Part shown: positions 11,701 through 22,246 of the stretch, piece after piece | Layout of the letters: every line of letters starts with the position of its first letter | How positions within the stretch are numbered: position 1 is the stretch's first letter | Assembly (NCBI RefSeq): GCF_009870125.1 | Contig: NC_046682.1 | Span: 1,240,001-1,304,000 of the forward strand | Length of the DNA: 64,000 nt | Direction: 5' to 3' | From: Drosophila pseudoobscura | Taxonomy: Eukaryota; Arthropoda; Insecta; Diptera; Drosophilidae | Notes under the pieces: generated by a model | What the model saw: only the letters and a program-made list of their open reading frames with translations | Databases searched by the model: none | What the model was told of the DNA's origin: nothing | Made by a program: the position numbers and the translations under genes

Positions 11701-14700
11701 CAGTTATACCCGATACTAGGTCAGTATGGCTCTCCTCCGGCAGACGCCGCTAATATTCAACGACACGACAAAGAGTGCGTGCGAGAGAGGCAGAAAATCA
11801 GTCTGAGCGTGACGTCGGGCGCTGCGTAGCCACTGCAAATTAATTTGTTCCTTTTGGCTATAAAAATGATCTGATCTGATTCAGATTCAGCAATCTAATA
11901 AATATGATCATTATCAATGATTCTGCGTTTTTAGTTTTCTTGTATCCTCAATATTATGGATGCAACAGTTTTTCGTCCTTTGTGGAGGCGGAAGGGGGTG
12001 TGGCGAAATTTTGACATAAAACGGTCAAGGTCCGATATCACAGGAGTGTGGATACCAAATTTCGTAGCTCTAGCTCTTATGGGTTCTGAGATCCCTGAAC
12101 TCATATTTTGCAATTGGCAAAACCGACCATGAAACCTGTGATTTAGAGAGAGACAGAGCGAGAAGGAATGAAATTGTTTTCTTAATTCTGGCTATAATAA
12201 TTATACGATCGGGTTGGGTTTTTTCACTCTAGAAGATGTAGTCATCTTCTACGATTCTGCGTTTTTAGTTTTCTCGTATCGTCGAAATTGTGGATGCCAC
12301 AGATTTTCGCCCTTTGTGGGGGCGGAAGTGGGCGGAGAAAAGTTTTGAAATATACTTGTAGCAGTGACATATCACAGAAGTCCGGATATAACACGTCGTT
12401 GCTCTAGTCTTTGAGCACTATGCGCTGATAGGGACGGACAGACGGACAGACAGACAGGGCTCAATCGACTCGGCTATTGCTGCTGATCAAGAATATATAT
12501 ACTTTTTGGGGTCGGAAATGATTCCTTCTGGACGTTACACACATCCACTTTTACCACAAATCTAATATACCCCAATACTCATTTTGAGTATTGGGTATAA
12601 AAAGAGGCTCGTGTCGACAGGTGTATAAATTTGTTCCCGAAACAAAGTAGTTATCGACGGTATGGGTATGTTTTAAAGCAAGACAAAAGCCACAAAAGTT
12701 TTCCCAAGGAACCATTTCATATTAACTGGTCGTAAACTGTTTGTTCGGAAACTGGTCATCTACGACTGGACATGTTGCCACTTTTTCGATAGAGAAAAAT
12801 ATTAAGATCAACAAATTTTTTAACCACTCAATATATCGAATATCGAAGGGGTCATCTGCCTTGTAGTTCTTTTATCTTTTTAAGATACTTCGAGAAAGAA
12901 GTCGTACATTAACGCATTAGAAATCCACAGATTTACTCACTTTAAGAGTTGTCCCAATCATTTTTGTTCCCTCGGCGATTTCTATATTCCTGGACGATCT
13001 TGCATATGACAATATATATTTATATACTTATGTAAATAGGTACATGCTTCAAAAGAAACAAAATCGTCCAGGAATATAGAAATCGCTGAGGGCACAAAGA
13101 CGATTGGGACGAATGTCAGCAAACCCCATTCCTATCCCATTCTTGGACCCCTCTACGCACGCACGCACGCATGACTACAACCTCCTCGTCGTTTCCTTGG
13201 TTTCGTTGTGCCATTCCACGTTACTCTCCTTTGTTTTTTTTAAGCGCTTTGTAAATTAAAAATCACCCCTAATGATGAAGTACGCATATTTTACAGGCCG
13301 TCTTTAGCGACACACTCACCATCACGCATCGACTTGCAACTAGGGTTACATGCTCTTGCTGGGCGCACGGTATATATTTTTATTTGCACATATTTGAATA
13401 CGTAGCCACCCACCCAAAATCCCAGTAGGACTAGCAACAACAAGACCAGATGCACACCCCAACAACGCAATCACCTCTCCGCCTCACCTTTTGCGTAAGA
13501 AGAGGGAGCATTTCTGTGGGATATCTTTCTGTCTACATATCATGTGTATAACATGGCAAATCATTAAAGCGAGTTTAATCATTGCAATGAACTACAATGC
13601 ACTACATACCCAATGGATCCAAAAAATGCATTACAAAATTGGATTACAGGATACTGGCTCTGAAGTTTGTAACGTAACTTATAGAAGGACGCACCCATGC
13701 TAACTTGTCTCATAACTAGTTTTAAAGCCATCTAACGAAATGATGTACTTACATACTGATGTAGTCTACATTTATCTATACCATATCATATCAAACTTTT
13801 TTCTTTGCTAAGATAATCCAAACAATGTTTTATATTTCTGTTAAATGTTTTTTTATCCGGGTGAAGCAAAAGCTCAAGATTTCTGAATATTTAACTGTAG
13901 ATCGTTCTAATTTAGGGTTATATTAAACTTACATGCTGTTCGATGTGTTCCAATGCATGTAGAAGGTTTTGGCGCAGCTTGACATGGTCGAAAGCAAAAC
14001 GGTTTCTATGCAGATTAGCGTGAGAAAAGTGACGAACGATGTAGCGCCTAATGTGGGCAAAGGAATTAACATTTTGCATCGCACCAGCGATGAGGATGAG
14101 GAGCGGTTTTTGTTCTTGATATTGGGATGTTGATGTTGCTTTAACGTCCTATTCGCACCTATTTCTGTTGATGTTCTTGCATCCGATTCGATTTCTACTC
14201 CTTCGCTAACTGCTGTATCCGCTGCAGCCGATTGCTGCTGTTCCAATGATTTTTTGGACTGGAACGGCATAAATGTTTTGTTAGCAATGCTCTTGCTTTT
14301 GCTCTTCGACTTTCGATGCATAGCTGGTTGGTTAATGGTGGTCGTTGTGGTAGTTGCCTGGTTTCGACTTCGATCACTTAGCATTCTTGTGGTAGTAGTT
14401 TGCATGTATAGCTTAATGTTCAATGGATAACCAGTAAATAGCTGTACCCGCTGCTCCTGTGGACACCTTTTGCAATTGGGGGAAGCTAGATCTCTGCCTT
14501 TCGCTTCCTGGTGTTTCTGTGGCTCATCCAGTTCCTTTTTCAAAGCCAAACAGCTCTGAAGTTTGTTGCGACTTAGTTGGGGCTTATTGCAGCATGGCAC
14601 GGATGATTGCCTGGCATTGCTTACTTCGGCTTCTACCAATGGCTGGGTCTGCGTCTGGATGTGGATCTGGCTCTGTGACTGGTTCCAGGAGAAAGTCGCA

Positions 14701-14726
14701 CGCAACTTTTTTGCCCGATCTTGCAT
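8790..14726 (-). CDS. Ephrin: Ephrin, membrane-bound ligand of the Eph receptor
   Basis: Ephrins are cell-surface ligands for Eph receptor tyrosine kinases and guide axons. Four exons are supported. Exon 14726-13933 encodes a long Ser/Gln-rich, probably cytoplasmic N-terminus, then a hydrophobic segment (SFVTFLTLICIETVLLS), then the start of the receptor-binding domain (CAKTFYMHWNTSNS). Exon 11022-10712 carries the core (FRIDNTDHIIDVNKGNLAFE, HIICPVYEPG, FLPGNDYYFI). Exon 10632 to about 9871 carries SSKDDLYRRIGGRCSTNN and a Gly/Asn/His-rich linker. Exon 9112-8790 encodes an acidic stretch and a hydrophobic C-terminus ending at TGA. The first junction gives SNSI-FRID and the second FI-S-TSSKDD, both in phase. 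The third donor is unresolved: GT at 9951, 9918 or 9870 all keep phase 1. An in-frame stop lies upstream of 14726, but that ATG sits just after a possible acceptor (CTAACAG), so further 5' exons may exist. Confidence 0.9.
9789..9811. repeat. Poly(A) run of 23 in the last Ephrin intron
   Basis: Uninterrupted A on the plus strand. Read on the minus strand it makes a phenylalanine run that artificially extends the third Ephrin exon frame to 9761. It lies downstream of every plausible donor, so it is intronic. Confidence 0.9.
11659..12603 (+). mobile_element. DINE-1/ISY-like Helentron in Ephrin intron 1
   Basis: Same family as the copy at 2969-4044, about 0.95 kb. The 5' hairpin (GAGTTGC..GCAACTC) is intact, the interior modules are shorter, the GACA/GACG microsatellite lies near 12433-12458, and the 3' hairpin ends at TTGGGTATAA. 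It is antisense to Ephrin. The GA-rich tract near 12144-12163 is conserved. Confidence 0.9.
12951..13110. repeat. 160-bp fold-back with arms of about 52 bp, in Ephrin intron 1
   Basis: The left arm (12951-13003) begins GTCCCAATC and contains CGATTTCTATATTCCTGGAC. The right arm (13059-13110) contains its reverse complement and ends GATTGGGAC. The arms are close to 90 percent identical around a loop of about 55 bp of AT-rich DNA. I see no coding content and no clear target-site duplication. It could be a MITE or a structured RNA of hairpin-precursor type. Confidence 0.8.
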
Positions 14727-15503
14727 TCTGTTAGTACTCTTTGTTCGATGTGAATAGACTGCTTAACTGATCTATATATTTAGTGTGTAAGTAAATTGCA
14801 AACGTCTGAATGGTTTCTTTCTCTGAGATTAATCTAATGGCTGCGTCGGCACATGCCGAAATGTATCTTGCTCCATCTGTAACCAAGATAAGAGTTAATG
14901 TGAAGGGTTTTTGGTACGTCAAGATTAATAAGATAGTGTATTGCGGTAGCCCCGCAATTGGACACCAATTGCAACAGTGCCAAGTGTCAGTACATGGAAC
15001 GTTGATGAGTTCACGGGTGTCAAAATCATAAGAATTCCAATGATCCTGCTAGCATAAGTCGCATTTGAGTAAAAGGTGATACGGTGTAAGACTTGAAAGC
15101 AAGACATTCTCCCGTGTAGGATCACACAACTCATCTTTAGCACCACATTCACTTTCACATCCGTTTTGCCACTATTAACTTAACCCCAGGTACTGACACT
15201 TCCACCACACATGCATGTGTACTAGTTTGTACAAATATTGTGTGCAAATGCATAAAATAAATATTTTCCTATTGCCCCAAAAGCAGTCACAATTTTTCTG
15301 GATTTTCGCTGAGCCTGGGAGACACCGTGGATTGAGTGCCGTGCGGCAATAAATTTTAAGCAAAATCGACTCATCTCAAATTAACACTGAACACTGGTCC
15401 GACGGTTTTTAATTGCTTATTAGTAGCATAGAATATCTAGTAGTATCGTAGTGCACGTAACGTGTTACTGTTTCTGCTTCGACTAGGACTTTTCAGGACT
15501 ACA

Positions 15504-15650
15504 ATGAATTTTAAGTTGAAATCAAATTCATTGTACGGCCTAGCGCTGGCCCTCGGACTCCTGTCGTCTTTCGTTTATAAAAACTTCTTGACGGCAAGCA
15601 TATCCGTGCCTGCTTATGTACAGTATTTCAAGAAACTCTTTACACACTGA
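15504..15650 (+). CDS. Small hydrophobic ORF whose 3' end lies in a Tc1 terminal repeat (doubtful)
   Basis: An ATG at 15504 (another in-frame ATG lies at 15462) opens a 48-codon frame encoding MNFKLKSNSLYGLALALGLL, continuing as one hydrophobic segment. The last ten codons, from 15621 on, are the terminal inverted repeat of the adjacent Tc1 element, including the stop. I recognise no family. It could be a small membrane-protein gene truncated by the insertion, or a chance ORF. Nothing beyond its hydrophobic pattern supports expression. Confidence 0.2.
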   Translation: MNFKLKSNSLYGLALALGLLSSFVYKNFLTASISVPAYVQYFKKLFTH

Positions 15651-16161
15651 AAATAAATTTAATTTTTTGACTTTGGATAAGAAAATAATGGCTTTTGATT
15701 CAAATTTATAGAATTTTTTTAATTCATTACCATTCAGGGATTAATTATAAAGTAGTAGCGGTTTTTGGGCTGTCTTTTTCCCACTTTCTTCTTCAAGTAG
15801 GCCCACAAATTTTCAATGGGGTTAAGATCGGGACTCCGGGGTGGTTTCCACAGTTGTAAAGCAGTCTCACATTGGACTCTTTATGTTTGGGATCATTGTC
15901 ATTGAAATGAGCCAAAATTTCTACGCACTGGTTTTTAGATTTGTTTTTAAAATTTGGAGGTACTGTTTGGCATCCACTGTGTTCTCTATAAATGCAATAT
16001 TTCCCACTCCTCGGCTATAGATGCACCCCCAAATCATAACCGAAAGTTTTCCAAATTTTACAGTAGGAATGATGTTTCGGTTATCTTATTCGGTTATTTT
16101 CTTATCCAAAGTCAAAAAATTTAATTTATTTTCTGTGTGTAAAGAGTTATTTGACGTACTG
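15621..16161 (-). mobile_element. Internally deleted Tc1-like element with intact termini
   Basis: 541 bp with terminal inverted repeats of about 69 bp. The left end begins CAGTATTTCAAG, the right end in reverse complement begins CAGTACGTCAAA, and both share CTCTTTACACAC and TTTGACTTTGGATAAG. TA dinucleotides flank it at 15619-15620 and 16162-16163, as Tc1/mariner requires. The interior, on the minus strand, encodes pieces of a DD34E transposase: MIWGCIYSRGVG, then DNDPKH around the second aspartate, then [18 protein letters not shown] with the final glutamate. About two thirds of the transposase, including the first aspartate, is missing, so the copy is non-autonomous. Confidence 0.9.
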
Positions 16162-16249
16162 TATGCATATGTATGTATACACCAAATGAGACGTTTTCTG
16201 TATACATACACGGCGTATACATACACACTTACACCGAAGTCCTCTCTCT

Positions 16250-16268
16250 CCCCCCCCCCCCCCCCCCC
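16250..16268. repeat. Poly(C) run of 19
   Basis: A 19-base cytosine run following a short CT tract, unusual in this AT-rich sequence. It is likely to be length-variable and hard to sequence exactly. Confidence 0.9.
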
Positions 16269-16645
16269 ACCCACCACAAACTACTAGGTATAATCTTTGC
16301 TATGTTATGTTAAAATTTTGACTCAATTTTCATTTACAATGTTTAACTTGTAACAAGAAAACTTTTTCGAGCATTCATATATACTCATAAAAATGGGGAA
16401 ACACAAACAAACACGCACACACACAGGTTTTTATGTACACATTTTCCAAACGAATCGAATCACTTTTTTCCATTTGCTTGCTTTCAAAACGTACAAAAGC
16501 GCTGTATTTGCATTCGAATCATTTTAGTTCTTTTAGTTTTTTCAATAGACGTGTTTATCTAAATATACATATAAATATGGTAATCTAGAACTACTTTAAG
16601 AGCAAAAGAGTAAAAAAAATGTACTTTACTTTACTTTACTTTAAG

Positions 16646-16704
16646 CAGTGTGACCGCGGATTTATCGATAAAATATACCGTCCGACCCTCAGAAATATAC
16701 CGAA
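16646..16704 (-). promoter_or_regulatory. Motif 1, DRE and Motif 6 promoter module in a repeat end, pointing at Ephrin
   Basis: On the minus strand, in order: a Motif 6 match TTCGGTATATTT (16704-16693), a perfect DRE TATCGATA (16670-16663) and a Motif 1 (M1BP) match CGGTCACACTG (16656-16646). This is the same order and spacing as upstream of ND-49. Its orientation would start transcripts leftward, towards Ephrin, whose ATG is 1.9 kb away. Motif identity is direct; promoter activity is inferred. Confidence 0.5.
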
Positions 16705-17509
16705 ACATACCGCCTCATTTTCAAAATACCCGTAAATATACTGACGAATACGAGTTCTATTTTACATATTCCTCGTTTTTGATATTCCGTCGAATATTAC
16801 TAGCTATATAGAACATTTAGCCATGCCCACATAATTTTGATACGATTGGTGAATCTATTTCCTACTTGATGGGCCTATTCGAAATAATTGTTTCATTCAT
16901 TCATTTAATAATCTTAAGTCTTAATAAGACTTATTAATAATAATAAAGTCTAAATAATATACTAATCACTAACATCACTATCGTCACTAACGATGTCGCT
17001 GGGATTTTTTAACAGCATTTCAGTGTTCGGTTAGAAATTCTCGCAACTGTTGTTCTTTCTTAGACCTTGTCTTACATATAAAAGATTTGAAACATTTATA
17101 ATTTATATTCTTAAAACTATTTCTTGTATTTGTTTTTATTAAGTTCACTTCGGAGAAAATTCTTTTGTGTGTTTTTAATAAACTAAAGAACCTCATAATT
17201 TTTTAAGGGGACAAATTCACTATCGATTCCCTGCGGATCTTTAATAAGTTGAGGAAATCTTTTATACAGGTCATGCAAATTGGCCATTGACTATGTCTTC
17301 AAGGTTTAGGAATGAGAGAAGTTTAAAAACCTTCTCGTTAAAAGGCAGCCTTTTCTTTAATTGTATACTCCACTCGATCAAAAATGACTGTGCTCTTTGG
17401 AAAAATGCATATTTTTCATTTCTTTCTAATTTTGACACTTCGAGACTTACATTTGAGAGAGTGAATTCTGCAGATAAATTTTTTTCTATGGCCAATTCGT
17501 ACTCAAAAA
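16646..17509 (-). mobile_element. 3' end of a hAT-like transposon (transposase C-terminus plus terminal region)
   Basis: Minus-strand coding remnants between the DINE-1 at 17510 and about 16962 resemble the ZBED/DUF4371-type hAT transposase tail: EYELAIEKNLSAEF, YAFFQRAQSFLIEW, KKRLPFNEKVFKLL, RFPQLIKDP, and after several stops KKEQQLREFLTEH and a terminal SDIVSDDSDVSD. Downstream of that stop the sequence runs as non-coding DNA to an end at 16646 reading CAGTGTGACCG on the plus strand, which I take as the transposon terminus. The terminal 250 bp recur at 28805-29700 and 37858. The 5' half of the element is missing or lies beyond the inserted DINE-1. Superfamily assignment is by eye only. Confidence 0.55.
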
Positions 17510-17900
17510 CGAGGGGGAACGTTGTGAGTTGCTGCGGAGACCGCAACTCTACATTTATACCCGATACTTTGTCAGTATGGCTCTCCTCCGGCAAACGCCG
17601 CTAATATTAAGCGACACGACAAAGAGTGCGCGAGAGACAGAAAATCAGTCTAAGCGTGACGCCGGGCGCTGCGTAGCCACCGCAAATTGATTTGTTCCTT
17701 TTGGCTATAAAAATGATCCGATCTGATCCAGATTCAGCAATCTGATAGATATGGTCATTATCTATGATTGTGCGTTTTCTCGAATCTGCAATATTGTGGA
17801 TGCAACAGATTTTCGTCCTTTGTGGGGGCGGAAGGGGGTGGCGCGAAATATTGGGATATACGTTTTATAGTGAGATCTAACAGGAGTGCGGATACTAAAA
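17510..17900 (+). mobile_element. 5' part of a DINE-1, truncated at the LOA element
   Basis: Starts with the DINE-1 5' hairpin (GAGTTGC..GCAACTC) and follows the family sequence to GCGGATACTAAAA. There it stops at the 5' end of the LINE that follows. The rest of the DINE-1 does not reappear after that LINE. It also interrupts the hAT-like transposase frame, so the order of insertion is hAT, then DINE-1, then LINE. Confidence 0.85.
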
Positions 17901-17946
17901 AGAAAACTCTCAGTGAAATAACCCCAATCCAAGGTGACACTGTCAT

Positions 17947-19457
17947 ATGCCGAGGGATGCATGGCCGAGGGGGTGCTCGGTCGCTTATATGCGGACTCTG
18001 GATACCTGCCGACCTCCAGTTTTAATAAGGCTTCCCGGGGCACGCGGGCTATGCCTCGGGCGACTAACCCCTTCCCGCCTACTCGTGGGACCAAATATGC
18101 CAAATTTAAACATAAACACAAAAAACACCGCAAAGGAGCACGGCACTCCTCCTAAAGTGCCGGAGGGAAAAGACCATCCCTCTACAAACGCATCTGGGAA
18201 ACCAGTGCCCAAAAAGACGGGGAAGGAGACTAAGTCGGTCCACCGTCTCGAGGCAGCAGGCGCTGTGAGGAGAGGACCGAAAAGCCAATCGGGCCAATCC
18301 ACGTCGGGGGGCCCCAAGGGCGACCCGGTTACCGTCGGGGCGACCATGCAGAGCGATATCGCGGCTGGCAGACCCCTTGGGACCGGGGACCCCTTGACAA
18401 CCCCGGCAGGCGGCGCCTCTGCCTCGAAAGATAGGCCCAAGTTCCAAGACAAAAGACGTGCGGCCTTCATCCTGGGCAACGACGACCCGGTGTTCCTGGC
18501 GTCTGCCCAGGGAATCGAATCGAGCCGATGGGCCAAGACAGTCCTGCCCGACTACCAGCCAGCCAGGACACCGCCACACAAGTCCAACAGGCCAAGAGGA
18601 CCAAGACACTGAGCAACCGCTCGTTTGCCGAGGTAGCGAGAGGAAAAACCCTGATTGGAGTCCTAGATAGGGGCTCTAAAGACGGGCAGATCCCTAGGGA
18701 CAAGTGGCACCTCGTGGAAAACGAGCTCCAAGACCGTTTCCTCCAGGAGTTGGAGGAGAATGGAGGACCACCGCCCAAGTGTGAGGACGCCGGATGGCAC
18801 CAAGGCAGGGTAAAAGCCATCGCCTGCCAAGATGCTCGCTCGGCGGCCCTCTACGCGAAGACGGTAGCATCGCTCAAGGAGGTCTACCCAGGAGCCCAGC
18901 TGGAGGCCGTGAAGTGGGAGGACATCCCCAGCAAGCCGAAGGCCAGAGCGTGGGTCTCGGCGAAGCCTGCAGAGCCGGATAAGATTCTCCGGATTCTGCA
19001 GGTCTGCAACCCCCACCTTCCCACAGCCGATCGGAAGGTGGCCAAGGTAGAGGAGAGCAACGGGCAGAGGCGCCAAATCATCCTCGTCCTGAACGAGGAG
19101 TCGGTCAGACTTCTCCACGACACGGAGGGCGCTGTGGACTACGGCTACAAGAAGGTAGTCGTAGTACCGTACAAGTCCGACTCTAAGGGCATGCAACCCA
19201 CGGTCGAGCCAGACCTGGAGCCCCCGGAGATCCCTAGCACGGAGATCAAGCCTGCGGTGTCAGACGTGGCATCAGTGCTGTCGGATGACATCCTAGACGG
19301 TTACGTGTCAGACGTGAGCGATCTCACTAGGGATCTCAAGCACATCGGGGTCGGGGAGGAGTTGGACTCTTCGGAGAGCGACCACGACAGGACAATGGTG
19401 GATGTGAACCTCAGGAATGTCACTGATACTCCTGCAGATAAACCTCCACCATTGTAA
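17947..19457 (+). pseudogene. LINE ORF1 (gag-like), frameshifted
   Basis: Two overlapping frames, 17947-18612 and 18528-19457, together make one roughly 500-residue protein broken by a frameshift near 18530-18610. It is basic and Pro/Gly-rich at first, then has an alpha/beta central part (LIGVLDRGSKDGQIP, DRFLQELEENGG) and an acidic C-terminus. I see no clear CCHC knuckles. ORF1 proteins of this class bind the element RNA. The position before the endonuclease and the matching composition support the call. Confidence 0.75.
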
Positions 19458-20226
19458 GGCAGCATGCGCTGCTCTCTTGCTCCACCTAGCCAAGGGTGGA
19501 GCCGACATAGTCCTCATTCAGGAGCCCTGGATCCTCGGGGGGTCTCTGGTCTGAGGACTCCTGACTATAAGCTATACGTAGCTGACTCCGCCGGTAAAAC
19601 TCGCACCTGCATCCTTGCAAAAAGAGATTTGCACTTATTTTTGCTTCCGACCAACCAGACCCCCCTCCACAGGCGCTTAGGGCGCTAATCACAGACTGCG
19701 AGGCCAAGGACACCGGCCTAATCGTAGGGTGCGACGCAAATGCACACCACTGCCAGTGGGGAAGCACTGACACCAACGAAAGGGGTGAGTACCTTTCCAA
19801 CTATTTACTGACCACTCAGATGGTCCTTTTAAATAGGGGGAGTTATCCCACCTTCATTATTAAAAACCTCAAGGAGGTCCTGGACCTCACACTTGCCTCT
19901 CATGAGTTACATGGGAACATCGTATCCTGGAGGCTCCTGGAAGAGCACTCCTTCTCGGACCACAGGTACGTGGAAACCGTATTCTCTTTTTCACTACCGA
20001 GACCAGCTCAATTTCGGAACCTTAGGCGGACAAACTGGGCTCTGTCGTGTTCTCCCTGAGACTCCACCTGAGGAGGAGATTTCCAGGGAAGCCACGACTC
20101 ATCTTGTTAAACTATTTACCGACGCCTGCAATGAGGCGCTCGATAAATCCTACCCCTCTAGCAAGAGCAGAGGCCGGAAGAAACCTGAATGGTGGAATCC
20201 GAAATTGAGGGAACTCCGGAAACTCT
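19455..20226 (+). pseudogene. LINE ORF2 endonuclease domain, frameshifted
   Basis: The APE-type endonuclease nicks target DNA for target-primed reverse transcription. Motifs are present in more than one frame: ADIVLIQEPW near the start, VGCDANAHHCQWGS, LNRGSYPTF, EVLDLTLAS and the catalytic-His motif FSDHRYV. At least two frameshifts separate them. The linker towards the RT (PEWWNPKLRELRKL) is cut at 20226 by the nested LINE and resumes at 22247 with FNKAKAENAEQNW. Confidence 0.8.
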
Positions 20227-22232
20227 CAGGACCCTAAACAGTTTTACTGCTTCGTAAACAGTAAGCGTAGAACGTCCGCACACCCATCCTCGCTATCATT
20301 TTGTAATACGTCGGCAAATAATGATCAGGCAATTGCCGATCTTTTTGCCCAGTTTTTCCAAACCACCTATTCTGAGGAACGCTACTCTGGTCAACCGTAC
20401 CCATACGGAGGTCGAGGTTCAAGATCTTCGCCTAGTTAAGCCGGTGTTTTCACCGGGTCCAGACGGGGTTCCAGGTTGTGTACTCAGGTACTGCGCTGAG
20501 GCTCTGTGTGGACCATTGCTTAAACTATTCACCATGTCCATTGATTCCTCTTGCTTCCCCCCAATCTGGAAGGAATCGTTTATAATTCCTCTCCATAAAA
20601 AAGGTAGCAAGTCTGATGCAAAAAATTATAGAGGTATAGCAAAGTTATCCGCTATTCCCAAATTGTTTGAGAAGGTTTTAACTCCGCACTTGCAACATCT
20701 CTGCAAGTCACTTATATCTCCAACTCAGCATGGATTTATAAGGCGGCGATCAACCACCACGAACTTGTTAGAGTTTACCTCTTTCATTATTAAAGGCTTT
20801 CAAGGTAACTTACAGACGGATGTTATTTACACCGACTTTAGTAAAGCATTCGACTCTGTAAACCATTCCCTTTTAGCACATAAACTTGACCTTTTAGGGT
20901 TTCCGCCCAACCTCCTGAGATGGATTTCTAGCTATCTTTGTTCTAGGTCTCAAAGAGTCCTCTTCAAAAACTCCCTCTCTTTACCAGTAAAGGTTTCTTC
21001 GGGAGTACCACAGGGCAGCCATCTAGGCCCCTTACTCTTCACACTCTTTATTAATGACTTGCCTTCAGTAATAACATACTCTTGAGTACTTATGTATGCG
21101 GATGATGTTAAACTCTGTGTCCAGTACAAGGACATTTCATTCTAGTCTCGCTTGCAATCCGACCTCAATAACTTTCAGTCATGGTGTTGTGCAAACTTGT
21201 TACACCTTAATGCCTCGAAATGCAAAGTTATGACATTTCATCGTTCTAACCCTTTGTTGGCTCCCTACACCCTATTTGGGGGTTCTCTTGAGAGAATTAC
21301 CCTGGTGGATGATCTGGGTGTTATGTTAGATCCCAAGTTAAAGTTTTCCGAACACATTTCTACCATGGTAAATAAGGCCATGGGCGTGCTTGGGTTCATA
21401 AAGAGGTGGTCAAAGGAATTTGACGACCCCTATATAACAAAGACTCTCTATACCTCGCTTGTTCGTCCGATCTTAGAATACGGCTCCTGTGTATGGTGCC
21501 CTCAGTACAAAGTACACCAGGACCGTATAGAATCAGTACAGAAAAACTTTTTACTCTTTGCTCTGCGGGGCCTTAACTGGGATGCGGGTGTAAGACTCCC
21601 ATCTTACTCTAGTAGACTATTATTAGTAAACCTCCCATCCTTAGTTAACCGTAGAAAAATGCTTGGTGTGATATTTATGCACAACTTGATCAGGGGTGAC
21701 ATAGACAGCCCTGATCTGTTGAGCCGCATAAACTTCACGATTCTTATTAGACTGACTAGAAACTTTATACCGTTGTTCCTTCCACTTTGTAGATCGAATT
21801 ATTCCTTGAATGAACCGTTTAGGGTCTTATGCTCGGATTATAATTCCCTCTACAATATTATATCCTCCACTAATTCTCTTCCTCTCATTAAATTACTAAT
21901 CCTTACACACCTTTCTAGTAATTAGTAATTGTAGTGGTATTTGTATTTTGTATTTTATTGCATGCTTAATTTCTTAATAAGTTTAGTGCTAATTTTCCTC
22001 GAATGTTAGTCTAATATCTATCTTTCTTGCATGCTCGCGTTTGGTTCGGCTACGCACCGCGCGTCATGCGGCAGCGCCCCTCGGTCGGTTGGGCGGGAGG
22101 AGGGCTGCGTTTTGCCTGGGATCCGCGCGTAACAGCCTTTTGCTGGTGTCACACGGGCCACTTGACGGTGCAGTAATTGCATCGCCTCTTGATAGATGCA
22201 GTCATTGCATGTCAACGTCCAAAATAAAAAGC
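20227..22232 (+). mobile_element. Nested 5'-truncated Jockey/CR1-like LINE with two stops in its RT
   Basis: A non-LTR element lacking its ORF1 and endonuclease. It begins inside the EN-RT linker (DPKQFYCFVNSKRR) and encodes an RT: FSPGPDGVPGCVL, HGFIRRRST, YTDFSKAFDSVNHSLLAHKL, SSGVPQGSHLGPLLF and the catalytic YADD at about 21092. TGA just before YADD and TAG 16 codons after it interrupt the same frame. The frame then continues through the thumb (LGVMLDPKLKFSEHI, RPILEYGSCVW) to 21925. A GC-rich 3' UTR ends in AAAATAAAAAG. It is flanked by CTCCGGAAACTCT (20214-20226) and CTCCCGGAGACTCT (22233-22246), the duplicated target in the host LINE. Confidence 0.88.
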
Positions 22233-22246
22233 CTCCCGGAGACTCT

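Noticed and set aside
14731..15158. ORFs upstream of Ephrin as extra coding exons
   Set aside because: A stop separates the 14731-14922 frame from the Ephrin frame and the translations show no ephrin-like or other known features. A non-coding 5' exon is possible but not provable here.
16622..16645. (ACTTT)n tract as target-site duplication of the hAT-like element
   Set aside because: The other end of the element is not identified, so a duplication cannot be checked.
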